A DNA stretch of 39,969 nt from JBHENC01 sp051000345. Lineage in GTDB: Bacteria > Acidobacteriota > Blastocatellia > Pyrinomonadales > Pyrinomonadaceae. This document shows, one piece after another, positions 14,510-22,505 of the stretch. Position 1 is the stretch's first letter, and each line of letters begins with the position of its first letter. The notes beneath the pieces were generated by a model, which saw nothing but the letters and a program-made list of their open reading frames with translations, ran no database searches and was not told where the DNA came from. Both the position numbers and the translations under genes were made by a program. The stretch spans positions 1 to 39,969 of the forward strand of contig JBPCOJ010000033.1 in the NCBI GenBank assembly GCA_051000345.1. The letters run 5' to 3'.

Positions 14510-14752
14510 CTATTGTTTGTGCGGCGCAACAGCGAGAGCGGCGGCGGCTTCGGGCGGGATTTGGATGTGGACAAAATGCTTCGCCGGGTAGAGATAATCT
14601 TCGCCTGTTTCATCAATCACACGGATGTAATTGCGGGCGGCAGCGCGTTCATCCGGCAGCACGGCATAAACTTTTCGCGCTTCGAGCGATTCGGGATAGC
14701 CGCCATTGTCAAGACACAGCACAAACGAACTTGAAGTTTGATTGTCAGCCAT
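14510..14752 (-). CDS. Small conserved-looking protein, second gene of cassette 1
   Basis: An 80-aa protein of no named family that I can identify with certainty. Seen: SSSFVLCLDNGGYPESLEARK, then VYAVLPDERAAARNYIRVID, then ETGEDYLYPAKHFVHIQIP, ending in an Ala-rich tail. The pattern CLDN-GY--SLE--KVY-VLPD and GEDYLYP is one I associate with widespread small proteins of unknown role, often paired with the type of gene found just upstream. It reads like a compact all-beta fold. ATG 14752 is 4 nt after the upstream stop; a TTG four codons earlier would overlap. The position in the array suggests a toxin-antitoxin-like pair, but nothing in the sequence proves it. Confidence 0.75.
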   Translation of the reverse strand: MADNQTSSSFVLCLDNGGYPESLEARKVYAVLPDERAAARNYIRVIDETGEDYLYPAKHFVHIQIPPEAAAALAVAPHKQ

Positions 14753-14756
14753 AATT

Positions 14757-14996
14757 TTAATCAAGATACTCTTTGATTTTCAGCTTTTTGCGCCCGACGC
14801 CGTGCGCTTCATACCAATGAAGTTCGACGCGACTGATTGTACCATCTTCAAAGCGAACCGAAGCAATACCTTTTAGCTTGCGCCAACGTCCCACACCAAA
14901 CGCCTTACGCAGACGTTCAATCTCACGGATGCGGTTGCCGACAGCAATTATTTCAATGTTCTCAATTCTGCCAATGATTTCAAAATCTTCATCCAT
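14757..14996 (-). CDS. Small conserved-looking protein, first gene of cassette 1
   Basis: A 79-aa basic protein (ATG 14996). Seen: DEDFEIIGRIENIEIIAVG, IREIERLRKAFGVGRWRKLKG, then ELHWYEAHGVGRKKLKIKEYL. The WRKLKGIA and HWYEAHGVGRKK motifs are distinctive and conserved in small proteins of unknown function that I recall from cyanobacteria and other phyla. The fold may be a small RNA- or nucleic-acid-binding beta barrel, judging only from the basic aromatic motif. It starts 18 bp after the restriction gene stop, too close for a separate promoter, so it is probably on the same transcript as that gene, unlike the other cassettes. Confidence 0.75.
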   Translation of the reverse strand: MDEDFEIIGRIENIEIIAVGNRIREIERLRKAFGVGRWRKLKGIASVRFEDGTISRVELHWYEAHGVGRKKLKIKEYLD

Positions 14997-15013
14997 GGAC
15001 AATTCTCGACGCC

Positions 15014-15144
15014 TCACGCGCCCGTTTCGATGAGCGCGATTTCTGCGGGCGTGAGTTCGTAGAGTTCATACACGAGCGCATCAATCTGACGGTCAAGCGC
15101 CGCGCATTTGTTTGTGTAAAAGTCTTTGTCACGATCTGTGCGCG
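15014..15144 (-). repeat. Tail A: 3' end of the restriction-modification gene, parent copy of the tail repeats
   Basis: Codes for the last 43 residues (RTDRDKDFYTNKCAALDRQ, then IDALVYELYEL, TPAEIALIETGA). Diverged copies of this stretch recur at 14404, 13585, 12930 and 12154. Confidence 0.9.
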
Positions 15145-18091
15145 CGGATTGAAGTTGAAGCTTTGCGGCGAGCATTCCTTCGACAAGCGATACCATCTTG
15201 TCATGCCGCGCGCGGTCTGCTTTGTCTGTGAAGTTGATGGTGCGAATTGGTAGTTGCGATAAGAATTGACGATTAGCCGAGAGCCAACCGCCGCGAAACG
15301 GTGCGCTTACTGATGGAAAGTACCAACGCAAGAGTTTTGAGTTAAGTAGCGCGAGAAAATATTTGAATCCTTGCTCTTGGAAATCTTGCTTTAGTGTTAT
15401 GCCGCCAACATCTACGTTATCTAAAAAGTGTTTTCCTGTTTCGTCGTAAGCCGCAAATAAAGATTCTACTAGACGGGGAACGCATAGCTTTTCATGTGCT
15501 TGCTTTCTCATGTTTTTCAAATAAATGTAGCCATGCCATTGCGCTCCTTTCATCTTGCCTTTTTCTCTGCTTTCAAGTTGTTTCTTGTTTTCAGATAAAT
15601 AAGCTGCCGTTTGCGGAGATGTCGTTGCAAGCGTTTTGAAATCAACTAACTTCACCTTTTCATCCGTGACTTCATAAGGGAAAAGTATGTATTGGCGTTC
15701 GGGCAAGTCGGCATATCGTTTTACATCCGTCCCGCTAACCACAGGAAACAGAAAGCGCTTTTCAAATGTCCATTCAACGCCAAGCGATTTGGAGAATAAG
15801 CGCAATAAATCTTCACTCTCCTCGACAAGGTTCATAATGAAAACATCGTCTGCGCTTGTCTGAAGCCCAACAAAAATATCAGCAACATCACTTAACTTCA
15901 TCGGCATCGCATTCAACTTCTCAAACAAGCCTGCGCCTTTGCCAATAGTAAAATTCCATTCGCTCGCCGTGATGTTGGCGGTTGCAATCACGCCTTCGTC
16001 GCCCGCGTTCGTTTCCTGCCACGCGATTAAATCTTTCGCGCGCACAAGCCGCATTTCTTCACGCGCTGCTTTATCGGCAAACAGCAGGCAAGTGTAAGTC
16101 GTCGCGCCTTTGAAAACCTGCGAGTCTCCGAAGTGAACGACGTGCGACAAGTGTTTGCCTTCCGACAATACCTTGCGAACGGGCGCGCCATACTGCGCGT
16201 TGAAAAACTTGTGCGGCACGATATAACCAAGCCGCCCGCGTTCGCTTAAAAGCCGCAAAGCGCGTTCGATGAACACAACGTAAATGTCATAGTTGCCTTT
16301 GCTTGCCGCGATATAGTTCTGCTTCAAATAACTCACCGTGCGCGGCGTTGTTTCTTGCAAAGTCTGAATACGAATGTAAGGCGGATTGCCGACAATCGCA
16401 TCAAAGCCGCCGCCCTTCATCACTTCGGGGAACGCCTGCGTAAAATCCATCGGATTAAGTTTGCGTTCTTCCACAGGCTCGAATAAATGCCCGTCGAGAA
16501 TGTCATAGCCGACAAGCGAATTGCCGCATTTGATATTGTCGTTCAAGTTCGGCAGAAGCGCATGTTTGAGCGTCATTTGCTGGCGCGCCGTCGCCGTCGT
16601 TTCGTCTTCCAACAGTTTCAGAAACAAAGAGAGTTGCGCGACTTCGACGGCCTGCGCGTCAATGTCCACGCCGTAAATGTTTTTCAAGAGTATCTCGCGC
16701 TTTTGCACTAACGAGAGCGCGAGGCTGCCGTCTTCGCGTTCAACGCAACCGGCCTTCAACGCTTCCGCGCGCGTCCGTTTCGTCCGGTTGTAATAGCCCG
16801 TGTGATAGCGCAACAGTTCGTCGTACACGCCGAGCAGAAACGAACCCGAACCGCACGCGATGTCTGCAAAGCGCATCAACGCAATGTCCGCCGGACTCTT
16901 GCCCGCAATCTGTTTGCCGATAGTCTCGCGCACGATATAGCGAACGATGTATTCCGGCGTGTAATAAACGCCGCCCGCCTTACGCACTTCCGGCTTTTCA
17001 ACGACCTTCGCGCGCTTGTCCGTCGTCTCGATAACCTTCCCTAAGAAGCGTTCGTAAATGCTGCCGAGAATGTGAACGGGCAACGCGTTGAAATCATAAG
17101 GCGAGTTAGTATGCGACAAACGCTCGCGCACGCTTGCAAACACGCGCTCCTCGACGACGAACGACGGATCGTCAATAATCTGGTGATGCTTAAAGATGAT
17201 GCCGTTATAAATGCGGTCAAGGCGTTGCGACTCGCTCACGAAATCAGCCCACGCCGTGCCGCGCTCGCCCAAACGTTCAACGATTATTTCCGGCTCGATC
17301 AACTTGTCTTCCAGAAAACGCATGAACACAAGGCGATCAAGCGTGCGCTGCGTCGCTTCCGTTAAATCTTCGCCGTCGAGTTGCGGATTCTTGTTTTTGA
17401 AGGCGCGCGCCAATTCGTCGCGCAGTTCATCCAACTCCGCCAGAAAATCTTCGTCAACAGATTTATAGCTGCCGCCGAAAAGCCCGCGCTGCTTCGCCTT
17501 GCCCGTCGGCTTCGGCAACGTCTTCGCGTAATCTTCGAGTGCGCCACCTATGACAGCTTCACGCGAAAACAGATAGTAAATCTCTTTGAACTTTTCCGCG
17601 TCGGCATAATCCGTATAGTGAAACTTCTTTACGGCGCGATTGAGTGCCGTTGCCACATCCGGCTTATAACGGCAATCGAGCACGCGGAATTGCTCGAAGT
17701 CCGTGAGAATCGAAAGCGGCGTCTGCGCGTTCCAACCGTAGCGTATGGTCTGGAAATAATCGTCCGCGTTGTCTATGTTGCGGCTCGGCTTTTTCGCTTC
17801 GACGAAGAAACGCACATCACGAAAGTTTGCGGCGAGAAAAGCATAGTCCGCCTTCTTTATCCGGCCTTTAACATCAACATTCTTTTCCGCTTTTACATCC
17901 TGCTCGTAAGGATTGGTTTGATGTTCATGGTAAACATCCCAACCGAGCGCGATCCAGAACTTATCTATAAAGTCCTTCCGCACGCTGTCCTCCTTATAGT
18001 CAGCGGCGAGATAAGCCTTTTCGTGTTTCTGAAAGTCCGCGACAAGTTTGCCGACACGCTCGAAAGCCGTCTCGAAGTTTTGTTCTATCAT
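15014..18091 (-). CDS. Type IIG (Eco57I-like) fused restriction endonuclease / adenine-specific DNA methyltransferase
   Basis: A 1025-aa single-chain enzyme that both methylates adenine in its recognition site and cleaves DNA nearby. Seen: N-terminal PD-(D/E)xK-type nuclease domain with Asp82 (KKADYAF) and Glu98-Ala-Lys100 (FFVEAKKP); a helical connector to about 370; methyltransferase motif X/I region with VYYTPEYIVRYIV and SAM-binding FADIACGSGSFLLG from residue 408; catalytic motif IV NPPY at 569-572; a C-terminal target-recognition region (about 720-990, TaqI-like specificity domain), and a final helix-rich tail. All key residues are present, so it should be functional. There is no separate methylase or specificity gene. 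An extended -10 lies about 55 nt upstream. Its 3' tail is the source of the repeats in the downstream array. Confidence 0.93.
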   Translation of the reverse strand: MIEQNFETAFERVGKLVADFQKHEKAYLAADYKEDSVRKDFIDKFWIALGWDVYHEHQTNPYEQDVKAEKNVDVKGRIKKADYAFLAANFRDVRFFVEAKKPSRNIDNADDYFQTIRYGWNAQTPLSILTDFEQFRVLDCRYKPDVATALNRAVKKFHYTDYADAEKFKEIYYLFSREAVIGGALEDYAKTLPKPTGKAKQRGLFGGSYKSVDEDFLAELDELRDELARAFKNKNPQLDGEDLTEATQRTLDRLVFMRFLEDKLIEPEIIVERLGERGTAWADFVSESQRLDRIYNGIIFKHHQIIDDPSFVVEERVFASVRERLSHTNSPYDFNALPVHILGSIYERFLGKVIETTDKRAKVVEKPEVRKAGGVYYTPEYIVRYIVRETIGKQIAGKSPADIALMRFADIACGSGSFLLGVYDELLRYHTGYYNRTKRTRAEALKAGCVEREDGSLALSLVQKREILLKNIYGVDIDAQAVEVAQLSLFLKLLEDETTATARQQMTLKHALLPNLNDNIKCGNSLVGYDILDGHLFEPVEERKLNPMDFTQAFPEVMKGGGFDAIVGNPPYIRIQTLQETTPRTVSYLKQNYIAASKGNYDIYVVFIERALRLLSERGRLGYIVPHKFFNAQYGAPVRKVLSEGKHLSHVVHFGDSQVFKGATTYTCLLFADKAAREEMRLVRAKDLIAWQETNAGDEGVIATANITASEWNFTIGKGAGLFEKLNAMPMKLSDVADIFVGLQTSADDVFIMNLVEESEDLLRLFSKSLGVEWTFEKRFLFPVVSGTDVKRYADLPERQYILFPYEVTDEKVKLVDFKTLATTSPQTAAYLSENKKQLESREKGKMKGAQWHGYIYLKNMRKQAHEKLCVPRLVESLFAAYDETGKHFLDNVDVGGITLKQDFQEQGFKYFLALLNSKLLRWYFPSVSAPFRGGWLSANRQFLSQLPIRTINFTDKADRARHDKMVSLVEGMLAAKLQLQSARTDRDKDFYTNKCAALDRQIDALVYELYELTPAEIALIETGA

Positions 18092-18143
18092 GTGAGAATT
18101 GCTGCAACTTTACAGGGAAAATATGGCGTAGCTTCGATTGCAA

Positions 18144-18152
18144 AATATAACA
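18144..18152 (-). promoter_or_regulatory. Extended -10 promoter of the restriction-modification gene
   Basis: TGTTATATT on the minus strand, about 52 nt before the ATG at 18091. It uses the same TGnTA-type word as the cassette promoters. No clear -35. Confidence 0.45.
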
Positions 18153-18253
18153 CAGAGAAACACTACCGCAACCGGCTCACGTTCGACTTATTCGCAACAT
18201 GCTTCCTTTCGCTTGTGTTGTAAAATTAGGAAATCGTAAAAGCATCTTTTTAT

Positions 18254-18262
18254 TGCTATAAT
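18254..18262 (+). promoter_or_regulatory. Extended -10 with leaderless geometry, 18269 gene
   Basis: TGCTATAAT, a perfect extended -10, ends 6 nt before the ATG at 18269, so transcription should begin at or next to the start codon. No Shine-Dalgarno is possible in this spacing. Confidence 0.65.
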
Positions 18263-18268
18263 CAGGCT

Positions 18269-18688
18269 ATGAGTTCAAGCCCTGAAGATAAAATTTTAGG
18301 TTTGCCGCGCCGACCTCGAACCGGGGACACTTCCGGTGGCGCGATTCTTGGAGCACTCGTCGGCGGCTTTCTCACGGGAGGTTTGGGCGGCGCACTCCTC
18401 GGCGGCGTTGCCGGAAATACTCTTGCTAATCAACGTCAACCGTTGGAAACGGCAGTCCGCCAATACTTCGCCCAAAAGGGCATGGAAGTAATTTTCTTTC
18501 ATCGCGCGCCTCGCGCCGTTAAAGTCACATTCCGCTACGGCACTAATGCTTACTGGACGATTGAGAGCGTGATGCCCGATGAATTGAAACTTCCGCACGA
18601 AGACGTTGAGGATTGGCTCTATGGCAATCTAGTCAAGAAAGAATTGCCGAAAGCAGCCCGCCGGATAAAGGCTTTTACAGCCCGATGA
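18269..18688 (+). CDS. Glycine-zipper hypothetical protein
   Basis: A 139-aa protein of unknown function. Seen: a short polar N-terminus, then a glycine-zipper helix pair at about residues 24-48 (GGAILGALVGGFLTGGLGG and ALLGGVAGN), which is the type of sequence that inserts in or packs against membranes, followed by a roughly 90-aa soluble region (YFAQKGMEVIFFHRAPRAVKV, YWTIESVMPDELKLP) with no recognised family. Its TGA overlaps the next ATG (ATGA at 18685), so it is translationally coupled to the GGDEF-like gene. The start is fixed by the -10 just upstream. Confidence 0.8.
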   Translation: MSSSPEDKILGLPRRPRTGDTSGGAILGALVGGFLTGGLGGALLGGVAGNTLANQRQPLETAVRQYFAQKGMEVIFFHRAPRAVKVTFRYGTNAYWTIESVMPDELKLPHEDVEDWLYGNLVKKELPKAARRIKAFTAR

Positions 18689-19341
18689 ACCTCCGCGAAG
18701 CAATCGAGCAGTTAGGGCAAGTCGTCGAAGATATTAAACAAGCAGTCGTTGTTGACGATAAAACGCCGCTCAAAAACGCTTTGGCTTTACGTGATGAATC
18801 CGTCTTGATTGATCGCGGCGAAAGCGAATTCGACATGATTATTTTTGGTGATCTTAATCGCTTCAAAACACTGAACGACGCACACGGACACGATGCCGGA
18901 GATGTCGCCATCAGAGTCGTCGGCGAAAGAATAAGCCAGACTATTATCGAGAGATGGAAAGCAAAAGCCTTCCGGCAAAGCGGCGATGAATTTGTCATTT
19001 TGCTAAGACGAGATTTGATTAAAAGATTCCTGCAAGAAACTTCAGCCTTCGCGGAAATCCTTTTTACTCACCGCGAAGAATCGCTGAAGACAGCAATGAG
19101 TTTCGGCTATGCGGTCAGCGACGGGAAAACCAATTTCAACGATTTACTGAAACGCGCTGAAGTTGCCTGCCAGAGCGCAAAAAATCAAGGCGACGGTATT
19201 TGCATCAAGTGGTCAAAAGCAATTGAGCGAAACGCGCTTATTTCTTTTCGTGAACGCTGCCAAAAATTGCGGGGCAACGATAAATTGCGATGTTCCTCAA
19301 CAGAACGCTCCGGCGAAGCTAAAACGCTGTCCATGTTGTGA
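18685..19341 (+). CDS. GGDEF-like (diguanylate cyclase-related) protein, frameshifted before a zinc ribbon
   Basis: A 218-aa protein; start ATG 18685 overlaps the upstream stop. Seen: a short N-terminal helix, then a compact GGDEF-type domain with FGDLNRFKTLNDAHGHDAGD, then FRQSGDEFVILL in place of RxGGDEF, and MSFGYAVSDGKT. The metal-binding Asp and the DEF are present but the first glycine is Ser, so cyclase activity is doubtful. After ERCQ the frame runs into a dissimilar tail and stops at 19341. A one-base deletion in the A5TT run near 19262-19268 would instead read CQKCGATINC, then KRCPCCDEPL, a CxxC...CxxC zinc ribbon ending at 19405. That is a convincing native C-terminus, so either the gene or the read carries an extra base. 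Confidence 0.78.
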   Translation: MNLREAIEQLGQVVEDIKQAVVVDDKTPLKNALALRDESVLIDRGESEFDMIIFGDLNRFKTLNDAHGHDAGDVAIRVVGERISQTIIERWKAKAFRQSGDEFVILLRRDLIKRFLQETSAFAEILFTHREESLKTAMSFGYAVSDGKTNFNDLLKRAEVACQSAKNQGDGICIKWSKAIERNALISFRERCQKLRGNDKLRCSSTERSGEAKTLSML

Positions 19342-19405
19342 TGAGCCGCTCACCCAGCTCGCCGAAAAGGAAACGCGCAAAGCCAAACGCCGACGAAACA
19401 AATAG
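19342..19405 (+). pseudogene. Out-of-frame zinc-ribbon C-terminus of the GGDEF-like gene
   Basis: This is the end of an alternative frame that begins to match around 19267 and carries CGATINC and KRCPCCDEPL, then a basic tail KETRKAKRRRNK and TAG at 19405. Two Cys pairs spaced as in a zinc ribbon, in frame one base off from the upstream gene, indicate a displaced C-terminal domain and not a separate gene. Confidence 0.6.
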
Positions 19406-19496
19406 CAGCAACTCACGCGAATAGATATTTGCCCTTCGCATCATGTAGAATAACTTTCGTCTCCAACATCCTTTTACCTAAAACTTTTTCGGGAGC

Positions 19497-20867
19497 ATGA
19501 ACCAAATGAAGCTAACGATTCTTGTGCTGCTCGCGCTGTTGTGCGTGCCTGTCATCGGATTGGCGCAACAAAAGCCGGAGCGAAAACTTTTTCCATACAA
19601 ATATACGATTGACGATTTGCCGAACGGTTTACGGCTCATCACAGTGCCGACTGATTACCCGAATCTTATTGCCACCTACATCGTCGTTTCGACGGGTTCG
19701 CGCAACGAGATCGAGCAAGGCAAAAGCGGCTACGCGCATCTCTTTGAGCACTTGATGTTTCGCGGCAGCCAAAATTATTCCGCCGCGCAGCGCGACGAAA
19801 TCCTGAAGCGCGCCGGAGCATCCTCTAACGCCTACACGACGGATGACCGCACCGTGTATCACGAAGTTTTCTCGAAGGAGGATTTGGACAAAGTGATGCA
19901 GCTCGAAGCGGATCGTTTCCAGCGTCTCAAATATCCCGTCGCAGGCTATAAAACGGAAACGCGTGCGGTGCTCGGCGAGTACAATAAAAACAGCGCCAAC
20001 CCCGCACAGAAACTCTTTGAAGTGCTGCGCGAAACCGCCTACAAGCAGCACACTTATTCGCATACCACGATGGGCTACATCAAAGACATAGAGGACATGC
20101 CGAACCAGTACGATTACAGTCTCGAATTCTACAAGCGTTATTATCGCCCGGAATACGTCACCATCGTCCTCGTCGGCGATGTACAACGCAATCAGGCGTT
20201 GCCGCTCGTGCAAAAGTATTTCGGCGATTGGCAGCGCGGCAACTACGCGCCGAAGATTCCCGCAGAGCCTGCGCAGGACGCGCCACGCACGGCGAAGATA
20301 GAGTGGACATCGCCGACTTTGCCTTACGTCGCCGTCGCCTTTCGCAGCCCTGCTTATTCCGATGTGAGCAAGGACAAGGCCGCCCTCGATCTGCTTGCGC
20401 CCATTGCCTTCGGCGAAAATTCCGATTTGTACCAGCGCCTAGTCTTAAAGGAACAAAAGGTCGATGCCTTCGATGTCTCCTTTTCCAATCGCGCAGACCC
20501 GGAACTATTCACGATCCTAGCGCGCGTCAAGGATGCGAAGGATATTGATTACGTCCGCGAACAAATTTTAGCGACGTTCAAACGCTACACGACGGAGAGC
20601 GTGCCGCAAGCGAAACTCGATGCGACGCGCTCGCGGCTTCGTTACGGCTTCGCGCTGGCGATGGATAGCAGCGAAGGCATTGCCAGCGCGCTCGCCGAGT
20701 TCATTGCACTACGCCGCACGCCGGAGACGCTCAACAAACTCTTTGCGCTTTACGACCAAGTTACGCCCGCAGATATGCGCGCCGCCGCCGCCCGTTACTT
20801 CATAGACAACAACCGCAGCATCGTCACGCTGACCGCCAGCAACACCGGCAACGGAGGTGCGAAATAA
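19497..20867 (+). CDS. M16-family zinc metallopeptidase, catalytic subunit
   Basis: A 456-aa pitrilysin/insulinase-type peptidase. Seen: signal peptide (about 1-24, hydrophobic LTILVLLALLCVPVIGLAQ), then the inverted zinc motif HLFEH (His81, Glu84, His85) with the distal ligand Glu161 in GEYNKNS, and two homologous M16 domains. Its C-terminal domain lacks the R...GLxY substrate-clamp motif, which is present in the next gene. The two genes therefore form one heterodimeric periplasmic enzyme, like bacterial M16B pairs. Start ATG 19497 follows a GGGAG ribosome site. It overlaps the second subunit by one base. The substrate is unknown; peptides are the usual target. Confidence 0.93.
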   Translation: MNQMKLTILVLLALLCVPVIGLAQQKPERKLFPYKYTIDDLPNGLRLITVPTDYPNLIATYIVVSTGSRNEIEQGKSGYAHLFEHLMFRGSQNYSAAQRDEILKRAGASSNAYTTDDRTVYHEVFSKEDLDKVMQLEADRFQRLKYPVAGYKTETRAVLGEYNKNSANPAQKLFEVLRETAYKQHTYSHTTMGYIKDIEDMPNQYDYSLEFYKRYYRPEYVTIVLVGDVQRNQALPLVQKYFGDWQRGNYAPKIPAEPAQDAPRTAKIEWTSPTLPYVAVAFRSPAYSDVSKDKAALDLLAPIAFGENSDLYQRLVLKEQKVDAFDVSFSNRADPELFTILARVKDAKDIDYVREQILATFKRYTTESVPQAKLDATRSRLRYGFALAMDSSEGIASALAEFIALRRTPETLNKLFALYDQVTPADMRAAAARYFIDNNRSIVTLTASNTGNGGAK

Positions 20868-22414
20868 TGCGCGCAAAGAATAATCCGATTATGCAAAATT
20901 TCTTCGCGGCAACGCTCGTCGCAATGCTTGCCGTCGCCATTCCCCTTCAAGCTCATGCGCACGCGCGCGCAACGAATTCTATGGCAACGAAATTATCGAG
21001 CGCTGTTTTGCAGCCGAACCGCTCGCCGCTCGTCACCTTCCGCATTTTGTTTACGACGGGCGCGGCCTTCGATCCGGCGGGCAAGGAAGGCGTCGCCGCG
21101 CTGACCGCCGCGATGATTGCCAAAGGCGGCACGCGCGCGCTTTCCTACGATCAAATCGTCGAAGCGATGTATCCGATGGCGACATCCTTCGATTCGCAAG
21201 TTGATAAGGAAATCACTGTCTTCACGGGAACGACGCACGTCGAAAACCTAGACCGGTACTACGACTTAATCCGCCAGATGCTGCTCGATCCCGGCTTTCG
21301 TCCAGAGGATTTCACGCGCTTGAAAACCGACGCGCTCAACTTTCTGAAAACTTCCCTGCGCGAAGGCAACGACGAAGAACTCGGCAAGGAAGAACTCTAC
21401 AACATACTTTACGCAGGCCAGCCTTACGGTCATCACAACATCGGCACGGTCTCATCGCTCGAAAAACTGACGCTCGAAGACGTGCGCGATTTCTACAAAA
21501 AGAATTACACGCGCGCCAATTTCGTGTTGGGCTTGGCGGGCGGCTATCCGGCTTCCTTCGATCAAAAAATCGAAGCAGACTTTGCGAAGCTACCGATGGG
21601 AACGACAAGCAAAAAAAGTTTCGCTCAACCGAAAATTGCCAAAGGCACGCGCATTGAAATCATCAAACGCGAAACGCGCTCGACAGGCATTTCTCTGGGC
21701 TTCCCAATCAACGTCAAGCGCGGCGACCCGGATTACCCTGCGCTCGCCCTCGTCGCTTCATACTTAGGCCAGCACCGCTCGTCGAACAGTTATCTATACC
21801 AGCGCCTTCGAGAAGCGCGCGGATTAAACTACGGCGATTACGCTTACATAGAATATTTCCCGCGCGGCATGTTTCAATTCACGCCCGATCCGAATCTCGC
21901 GCGCTCGTCGCAGATTTTCCAAATCTGGATTCGCCCCGTCGAGCCGAAGAACGCGCACTTTGCGCTTCGCGCCGCGCTCTACGAATTCGACAAGCTCACG
22001 CGCGAAGGCATGTCAAAGGAAGCCTTTGAAGCGACGAGGGAATTTCTGTCGAAGTATTCCAACGTGCTGACGCAAACGCAGGACGCGCAGCTCGGCTATG
22101 CCCTCGACAGCCGCTATTACGGCATAAAGGATTTCAACGCCTACATGCGCGAGAGCCTCGCCAAGCTCACGCTCGAAGACGTCAACACGGCGATTCGCAA
22201 GCATCTCAAATCCGACGCGCTGCAAATCGTGATAGTCACGAAGGATGCCGAAGCCTTGCGCGACGCCATCGCAGGCAATCAGCCTTCGCCGATAATTTAT
22301 AATTCGCCGAAGCCGAAGGAAATCACCGACGAAGACAAAGTAATCGAAGCGTTCAAGATCAACGTCAAGCCCGAAGACGTGACGATTGTTCCCGTCGAAA
22401 AAGTTTTTCAATAA
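20867..22414 (+). CDS. M16-family peptidase, non-catalytic partner subunit
   Basis: 515 aa, starting at ATG 20867, which shares the A of the upstream TAA. Seen: an N-terminal hydrophobic export segment (FFAATLVAMLAVAIPLQAHA), then two M16 domains without HxxEH: the equivalent helix reads AALTAAMIAKGGT. The C-terminal domain has LYQRLREARGLNYGDYAY, supplying the Arg/Tyr pair missing from its partner. It therefore complements the preceding zinc subunit. Most family pairs have about 430-460 aa per subunit; the extra residues here are at the C-terminus (IIYNSPKPKEITDEDKVIE). It is the last gene before a bidirectional terminator. Confidence 0.93.
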   Translation: MRAKNNPIMQNFFAATLVAMLAVAIPLQAHAHARATNSMATKLSSAVLQPNRSPLVTFRILFTTGAAFDPAGKEGVAALTAAMIAKGGTRALSYDQIVEAMYPMATSFDSQVDKEITVFTGTTHVENLDRYYDLIRQMLLDPGFRPEDFTRLKTDALNFLKTSLREGNDEELGKEELYNILYAGQPYGHHNIGTVSSLEKLTLEDVRDFYKKNYTRANFVLGLAGGYPASFDQKIEADFAKLPMGTTSKKSFAQPKIAKGTRIEIIKRETRSTGISLGFPINVKRGDPDYPALALVASYLGQHRSSNSYLYQRLREARGLNYGDYAYIEYFPRGMFQFTPDPNLARSSQIFQIWIRPVEPKNAHFALRAALYEFDKLTREGMSKEAFEATREFLSKYSNVLTQTQDAQLGYALDSRYYGIKDFNAYMRESLAKLTLEDVNTAIRKHLKSDALQIVIVTKDAEALRDAIAGNQPSPIIYNSPKPKEITDEDKVIEAFKINVKPEDVTIVPVEKVFQ

Positions 22415-22423
22415 CACATAAAA

Positions 22424-22499
22424 TGTAGGGGCAGCGGCTTGTCCCTGCCCGCGTGTTAAATACAATCAAGACGGGCAAGGACAAGCCGCTGCCCCTACA
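22424..22499. repeat. 28-bp-arm inverted repeat (TGTAGGGGC element)
   Basis: Left arm 22424-22451 and right arm 22472-22499 are reverse complements with one mismatch: TGTAGGGGCAGCGGCTTGTC... and ...GACAAGCCGCTGCCCCTACA, separated by 20 bp. It lies just downstream of the M16 operon and ahead of the terminator. The arms are longer and more perfect than a terminator needs, and the ends are TGT/ACA, as in small transposon-like elements. No coding capacity. Confidence 0.85.
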
Positions 22500-22505
22500 A
22501 AATAA

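Larger units (their letters stand above)
12038..15144 (-). other. Array of five small-gene cassettes separated by copies of the restriction-gene 3' tail
   Basis: Reading down the minus strand from the restriction-modification gene: tail A (its own 3' end), unknown pair, tail B, antitoxin/PIN pair, tail C, HicBA, tail D, VapBC, tail E, DUF6883-like remnant, tRNA-Cys. All genes and all tails point the same way. Toxin-side stop codons lie about 4-15 bp from the next tail, and first-gene starts lie 0-90 bp after the tail stop. No integrase, transposase or palindromic recombination site is visible. The unit of repetition is therefore one cassette plus one tail of 90-140 bp. Confidence 0.8.

Noticed and set aside
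12038..15144. Integron-type cassette array
   Set aside because: The repeated units are coding 3' tails, not palindromic attC sites, and no integron integrase is present.
12003..18091. Integrative element with its own integrase at tRNA-Cys
   Set aside because: The position fits, but no integrase, excisionase or repeated tRNA end was found in the window.
17381..18223. A 280-codon plus-strand frame opposite the restriction enzyme N-terminus
   Set aside because: Antisense to a gene with clear PD-(D/E)xK motifs; composition is that of a shadow frame.
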